Below are positions 42,801 through 45,141 of a stretch of DNA of 45,141 bases, piece after piece; the first letter of the stretch is position 1, and each line of letters begins with the position of its first letter. The notes under the pieces were generated by a model that worked only from the letters and a program-made list of their open reading frames with translations, was not told the origin of the DNA and ran no database searches. This stretch comes from Bacteroidales bacterium (GTDB taxonomy: Bacteria > Bacteroidota > Bacteroidia > Bacteroidales > F082), in contig JAEEJS010000045.1 in NCBI GenBank assembly GCA_016282015.1, forward strand, positions 1-45,141, written 5' to 3'. Position numbers and translations under genes: made by a program.

Positions 42801-45141
42801 AAGCGAGATGTCCAACAAGCCCAGCGTGACAAGGGTGACAGAATATGAATATGCCAACGGAAATCCGTTCAATGTCGCCACCTGCACGACCAAGCCCAGC
42901 TTGACTTTGGGAGACCCGCAGACGACGCGGACAGCCTACACCTATGACGCTTGTGGCAACATAACGAGCAAGACCCTGAGTGCTCCATATGGCTTGTACG
43001 ATGAACCGTCGATAACCACACAATTTGGATATTCCAACAGCAGGATCTTGTTGAGTGAGACCACTGACCCATCCGGACTGGCATATCAGGAGTCATATAT
43101 TTATGACGCCTACGACAGGGTGACATGCCGTACCGGAGCAAACGGATTGTCAACCACCTATTCTTACATCAATGCATTCGGTTCGAAGGTAACGACGACA
43201 ACCCCTGACAATATCACCCTTTACGAGTCGACAGAATGGTCAGGAACCGGTGGCACCACCCCTGCGGGAGCCCTATATCAAAAGGTTGCATATAACCAGG
43301 AAGGCGCTACATATACGACATATTACAATGCCGCCGGTGATGTGATACGGTCGGTGAGGCTGAATCATGAATTGGAACCGGTAATGACAGATTATGTATA
43401 TTATCGCTCGGGACTGGTCGCCAAGGAGTCAAACCAATATTTGGCCGGTGACACCGTTTTGTGGGTGAAATACTACTATGACATGTTCGACAGACCCGTA
43501 TTGACAATTTTTCCTGACGGAAAGACAATAATCAACCAGTATGACGGTTATAGTGTTGTAACAACTATTACGGCAGACAACACAAGCAGGTCTCAGACTA
43601 AAACAATCAATCCGATGGGCTGGATAGTGTCATCAGAAGATGCAGGTGGAAACGAAGTGTTCTATGATTATAATCCCGACGGCAGGCTGGCTTCGTCAAG
43701 CACGTCCGGCGGCAACGTGGTCGTGGAAATGGAATACGACAACGCGGGCAACCGCTCCTTGTTGAGCGACCCTGACTATGGCGAGACAACTTCGGCATAC
43801 GACGCCTACTGTCGTATGGTCTCCCAAGAGACACCTAAAGGCGACGTCTTCAAATTCACTTACGACGTCATGGGACGACTTACATGCAAGACCACAGAAT
43901 CGGAAGAATTCTCAACCATATACCAATACAATGAGAACTCCCATAAAGGCACACTGGCTTCGATAACACACGACGAACAGTCAATAAGTTATTCTTATGA
44001 TATGTACGACAGGAAGAATTCAGTGAGTGAGACACGTGGAACGCATACATATCTCACCAGTTACCAATACGACGCCATGTCCAGACTGAAATCCACAGTG
44101 TTCCCTTCCGGTTTCAAAGTCATTTACAGTTATTATCCGGATGGCACACTGGAGTACGTGAATGACACCAACAACTTTATGCTGTGGCATACCGACGATA
44201 TCAACTCCTACGGGAGTCTGCTTAGGGCCACTACCGGCAATGGAGCTGTCACAAACAACACTTATGACATCGCGACCAACATGTTGCGGAGCACTGTCAC
44301 TTCCGACAGCATTCAGAAGTTTTTCTACACGTACGACAAGTGGGGTAACCTGACAAGCCGCACCGACAGCCTGAAACTGCGCTCAGAGTACTTCGAATAT
44401 GACAATCTGGACCGTCTGGTGGAAATAGTCTGCGGCGTTAACAGCAGCTCCATGACCTATGACTGCTACGGCCGTATGACCGGCAGGGAATTGGACGGCG
44501 GCACAGTGTTCCATTCTGCCCTCTTCGACGTAGATAAGCCCCATGCCATAGTCGGAGCCGATGCCAACATGAATTGTTTCCCGGACATGCAGTCTGTGAA
44601 ATACAATGTTATGGACAAGGTCGAGCAAATAACCCAGGGCAGATACAGGGTAAACTTTGAATACGGATACGACAACCAGCGTATGTCTATGACAAAAGTT
44701 GACAACATAGCTAATGCCACATATACCAAGGACTATGTCGGAAACTGCGAGTTCATTGACAACAACGGCAATAATGAGGTAAGGACCTACCTTGCCGGGC
44801 CGGCAGGCGTGTTCGCAGTGGTGGTGCAGAAAGGCAACACCACCAACATCGATTATGTCTACAAAGACAATCTCGGCAGCTGGACCACTATAGCAGACTC
44901 CACAAAGAGAGTGGTCGAGCGAATGAGCTATGACGCCTGGGGTAACCTTCGCGATGCCACAACTTGGTGCGGCAACTTTGGACGCTTGCCGAAGTACGAG
45001 CGCGGATTCACAGGACACGAGCATCTGTACGAATTTGGGCTTATCAACATGAACGGCCGTATGTACGACCCTATGTCAGCGTCGTTCCTCTCACCAGACA
45101 GTTACATACAGGACCCTACAACACAGCAGGGCTTCAACCGC
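39895..45141 (+). CDS. SpvB/VCBS/YD-repeat (RHS, Tc-toxin-like) giant protein, cut by window end
   Basis: The frame is open for 1749 codons and runs off the window. Order: signal peptide (about 1-20); SpvB-like domain (about 25-230; SLGGAVYSIPLELPDG, GLLGYGWDINGISSI); VCBS/FG-GAP repeats with DxDxDG-type loops near residues 330, 390, 500, 552 and 622 (DFNGDGYTD, DINNDSYDD, DFSGDGKTE, DFNDDGKAD, DIDGDGKTD); a TcdB-like middle; YD repeats from about 1015; and the RHS core (about 1650-1749; RGFTGHEHLYEFGLINMNGRMYDP, LSPDSYIQDP). The variable tip, which in this family often carries a toxin, lies outside the window. ATG 39895 gives the signal peptide; an in-frame ATG at 39886 is the alternative. 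The A+T content and codon use are moderate throughout. Confidence 0.92.
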   Translation, partial: MRKAFIVVFLLCSLISQGQNTTAGSKIVGSIGGTINVSSLGGAVYSIPLELPDGVNGMKPSINIVYNSQGGNGLLGYGWDINGISSITRTGSTLYHNGKKSAADLSTDDNFVLDGNRLVHVGTSGNDEEFKTENDEFSKVVFHKENGYYSNCDVWMENGNIIKYGYTLNSKLMASDGNNVIKWMVSSIEDRNGNTISYTYEQQVTSSDIYISQISYTSNAMAPLSPEFTVAFTYSNNRFDPYHYYIAGNKVETKKLLSRIDVLRLSYSIESYDFSYDSCLGRMYNLLTSITLSKGNYSLNPTIIEWNTIQNDIDNNGYSGTQINTSFLNGFTYTGDFNGDGYTDVLTVPYKPSGGYTGNVTLNIHINDKSGNFATVPDITTSVSSDLEWIHVLDINNDSYDDLIIQTLSSSGRGNDRTYNTAFTVYESLNGNSFSSVYSINKTGKVLAKAGDFLGEGKNGLLLIEVIDTNNGYYINSCPSILHYGSTYSTDTFIDPIYDMGVVIADDFSGDGKTELAVFNSLVMARYEFGIQNNAYRVTCLVEDLANYEGASYFSGDFNDDGKADVIFNDMYNNKYVILSTGTGFTDWISVPGSDIRNIVFPQMSLYNYSLASISQGFSYGVYFADIDGDGKTDLIHFNGDNAPLFFRNFHIVAGNQTTGDFKIKYSASSGSIKFINQYFTIGNFLGRDNMSFIAVDPVNPLSPSDDIVKLFSFPSTKAVFSVDAITNGFGIRTEIQYAYMMPGSSGFYNFVSRQCLNEIRPVPIPMLAMKDYAEFIDSHIYTTSFKYTNALLHRTGRGFVGFDAVTRTTSVDNSPIKMETGLFEAATMGVNAVALPSVDSVFYCSSGNHILVETNEYYFDDVRCSRSLLSDGRMLVTRPAMVSKKTKKYNPDTPGTLLSVTIDDYTYNYLSNNTYADTYGCIESANGVNRTDCANASLCEFRNTKIISLCNNDYNNWIINRVSTVVSESEMSNKPSVTRVTEYEYANGNPFNVATCTTKPSLTLGDPQTTRTAYTYDACGNITSKTLSAPYGLYDEPSITTQFGYSNSRILLSETTDPSGLAYQESYIYDAYDRVTCRTGANGLSTTYSYINAFGSKVTTTTPDNITLYESTEWSGTGGTTPAGALYQKVAYNQEGATYTTYYNAAGDVIRSVRLNHELEPVMTDYVYYRSGLVAKESNQYLAGDTVLWVKYYYDMFDRPVLTIFPDGKTIINQYDGYSVVTTITADNTSRSQTKTINPMGWIVSSEDAGGNEVFYDYNPDGRLASSSTSGGNVVVEMEYDNAGNRSLLSDPDYGETTSAYDAYCRMVSQETPKGDVFKFTYDVMGRLTCKTTESEEFSTIYQYNENSHKGTLASITHDEQSISYSYDMYDRKNSVSETRGTHTYLTSYQYDAMSRLKSTVFPSGFKVIYSYYPDGTLEYVNDTNNFMLWHTDDINSYGSLLRATTGNGAVTNNTYDIATNMLRSTVTSDSIQKFFYTYDKWGNLTSRTDSLKLRSEYFEYDNLDRLVEIVCGVNSSSMTYDCYGRMTGRELDGGTVFHSALFDVDKPHAIVGADANMNCFPDMQSVKYNVMDKVEQITQGRYRVNFEYGYDNQRMSMTKVDNIANATYTKDYVGNCEFIDNNGNNEVRTYLAGPAGVFAVVVQKGNTTNIDYVYKDNLGSWTTIADSTKRVVERMSYDAWGNLRDATTWCGNFGRLPKYERGFTGHEHLYEFGLINMNGRMYDPMSASFLSPDSYIQDPTTQQGFNR

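Noticed and set aside
1..45141. CRISPR arrays, insertion sequences or prophage genes
   Set aside because: No regularly spaced direct repeats with spacers, no transposase or integrase motifs and no phage structural genes were seen in the frames examined.

Overview
The window looks like a chromosomal segment of an anaerobic, gut- or oral-type member of the Bacteroidales. Evidence seen directly: promoters are of the Bacteroidetes TAnnTTTG (-7) / TTTG (-33) type, Shine-Dalgarno signals are not conspicuous, lipoboxes are Bacteroidetes-like, and a type IX secretion system (T9SS) is present. Family content also fits (PorP, GldK-L-M-N, SprE/PorW, S46 dipeptidyl-peptidase, M56-TonB_C sensors, DUF3244-like protein). 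No genus can be fixed from the sequence alone.

Layout. Positions 1-200 (minus) hold the promoter, leader and first bases of a 16S rRNA gene. tRNA-Pro(GGG) (minus) and trxB (plus) diverge from a nearly perfect 53-bp palindrome that carries two overlapping promoters. trxB runs straight into a LytS-type kinase and a LytTR regulator (731-3510). A six-gene minus-strand run (11242 to 3522) follows: pgi, a U32 protein, a PHP phosphoesterase, a PrsW-like protease, an S46 peptidase and an Omp85-like barrel, all overlapping or within 20 nt. Upstream of pgi is a candidate 120-nt small RNA. Next come an unusual OmpR-family regulator with an altered phosphorylation pocket, a beta-lactamase-fold lipoprotein and a DEAD-box helicase.

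15.4-32.7 kb is the cell-envelope core. On the minus strand are gldN, gldM, gldL, gldK and porP (T9SS core), rseP, then an M23 peptidase, a small acyltransferase and dnaX. On the plus strand, diverging from dnaX, are sprE/porW (T9SS lipoprotein), a bactofilin, an AtpI-like membrane protein, folE, fabD and a CtpA-type S41 protease. A YceD(DUF177)-rpmF pair closes this part.

33.6-45.1 kb is accessory in character. It begins with a BlaI repressor / M56 metalloprotease sensor pair (the sensor carries a TonB_C domain and an unassigned tail), preceded by a free-standing TonB_C protein and followed by a leucine-rich-repeat lipoprotein. A membrane-anchored TPR protein with a possible DNA-binding tail comes next. 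After a promoter with a tandem 10-bp-spaced repeat lie a DUF3244-like secreted protein, a 141-residue protein consisting mostly of a T9SS sorting domain, and a giant SpvB/VCBS/YD-repeat (RHS/Tc-toxin-like) protein that is cut by the window end exactly in its RHS core. This last cassette is the best candidate for an undescribed system: a regulator, a small secreted protein, a T9SS-tagged microprotein and a polymorphic-toxin-like shell, in a genome that encodes the T9SS itself nearby.
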